Origin: Clostridia bacterium
GTDB lineage: Bacteria > Bacillota > Clostridia > Christensenellales > DTU072
Length of the DNA stretch: 5,589 nucleotides
Assembly: GCA_028699795.1 (NCBI GenBank)
Contig: JAQVTZ010000120.1
Coordinates: forward strand, 1-5,589
Direction: 5' to 3'
The translations under genes and the position numbers were made by a program. Below are positions 5,523-5,589 of this stretch, piece by piece. Under the pieces are notes generated by a model. That model ran no database searches. It was not told the DNA's origin and worked only from the letters and a program-made list of their open reading frames with translations. Each line of letters begins with the position of its first letter. The first letter of the stretch is position 1.

Positions 5523-5589
5523 GGGTACCTCTATTTAGCCCCTTCGAGGAATTTCGGATGAATTTTCGAGTAGAAAATCGCCGTTTTGA
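5523..5589. other. Unassigned right-edge tail, possible end of a minus-strand reading frame
   Basis: No gene can be established here. On the minus strand two frames enter from the window edge: one ends at TAG (5531-5533) with the residues KTAIFYSKIHPKFLEGAK, the other at TAA (5535-5537). Either could be the 3' end of a neighbouring convergent gene or chance, since only 17-18 codons are visible. TTCGAG occurs at 5543-5548 and again at 5565-5570, and GAATTT at 5549-5554 and 5560-5565. No clear intrinsic terminator for the synthetase gene is seen. Confidence 0.2.

Noticed and set aside
5523..5548. GGGTACC and CCCCTTCGAGG considered as an intrinsic terminator for the synthetase gene
   Set aside because: The possible stems are only three or four base pairs and no T-run follows.

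Overview
The window reads as a short stretch of a low-to-moderate GC, fermentative, probably gut-type Firmicutes/Clostridia chromosome. This rests on strong AGGAG-type ribosome sites before every gene, sigma-A-like promoters, tight gene packing and protein families typical of plant-polysaccharide degraders. Assignment below that level is a guess. There are five confident genes in two divergent units, plus non-coding structure at both edges.

Minus-strand unit (3683 down to 132): a good promoter (TTGACT, 17 bp, TAGAAT) drives four closely spaced genes. In transcription order they are a cytoplasmic GH105/GH88-like unsaturated uronyl hydrolase, an IclR-family (KdgR-like) regulator, KduI (5-keto-4-deoxyuronate isomerase) and KduD (2-deoxy-D-gluconate 3-dehydrogenase / diketo-deoxygluconate reductase). 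Together they form a coherent module. The hydrolase would release the unsaturated uronic acid (4-deoxy-5-keto-uronate) left on oligosaccharides by polysaccharide lyases. KduI isomerises it to 3-deoxy-D-glycero-2,5-hexodiulosonate, and KduD reduces that to 2-keto-3-deoxygluconate (KDG). The regulator probably senses KDG or a related intermediate. The lyase, transporter, KDG kinase and KDPG aldolase needed to complete the route are not in the window.

Divergent region (3620-3819): about 200 bp holding both promoters, a KdgR-like imperfect palindrome at the presumed start of the minus transcript, an 8-bp inverted repeat bracketing the plus promoter, and a leader that can form two mutually exclusive small hairpins.

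Plus-strand unit (3820-5463): one complete ANL-superfamily acyl-CoA synthetase, most like medium-chain (ACSM/MACS-type) enzymes. It has no obvious biochemical link to uronate use.

Edges: 1-131 is a purine-rich, repeat-like segment with imperfect terminal inverted repeats and an internal direct repeat. 5464-5589 has two perfect 26-bp AT-rich tandem units followed by a short unassigned tail. I see no RNA genes, CRISPR array, insertion sequence or phage gene. The core is an ordinary uronate-catabolism locus. I did not find convincing evidence of an undescribed system, and the items most worth checking are the edge repeats and the regulatory architecture.
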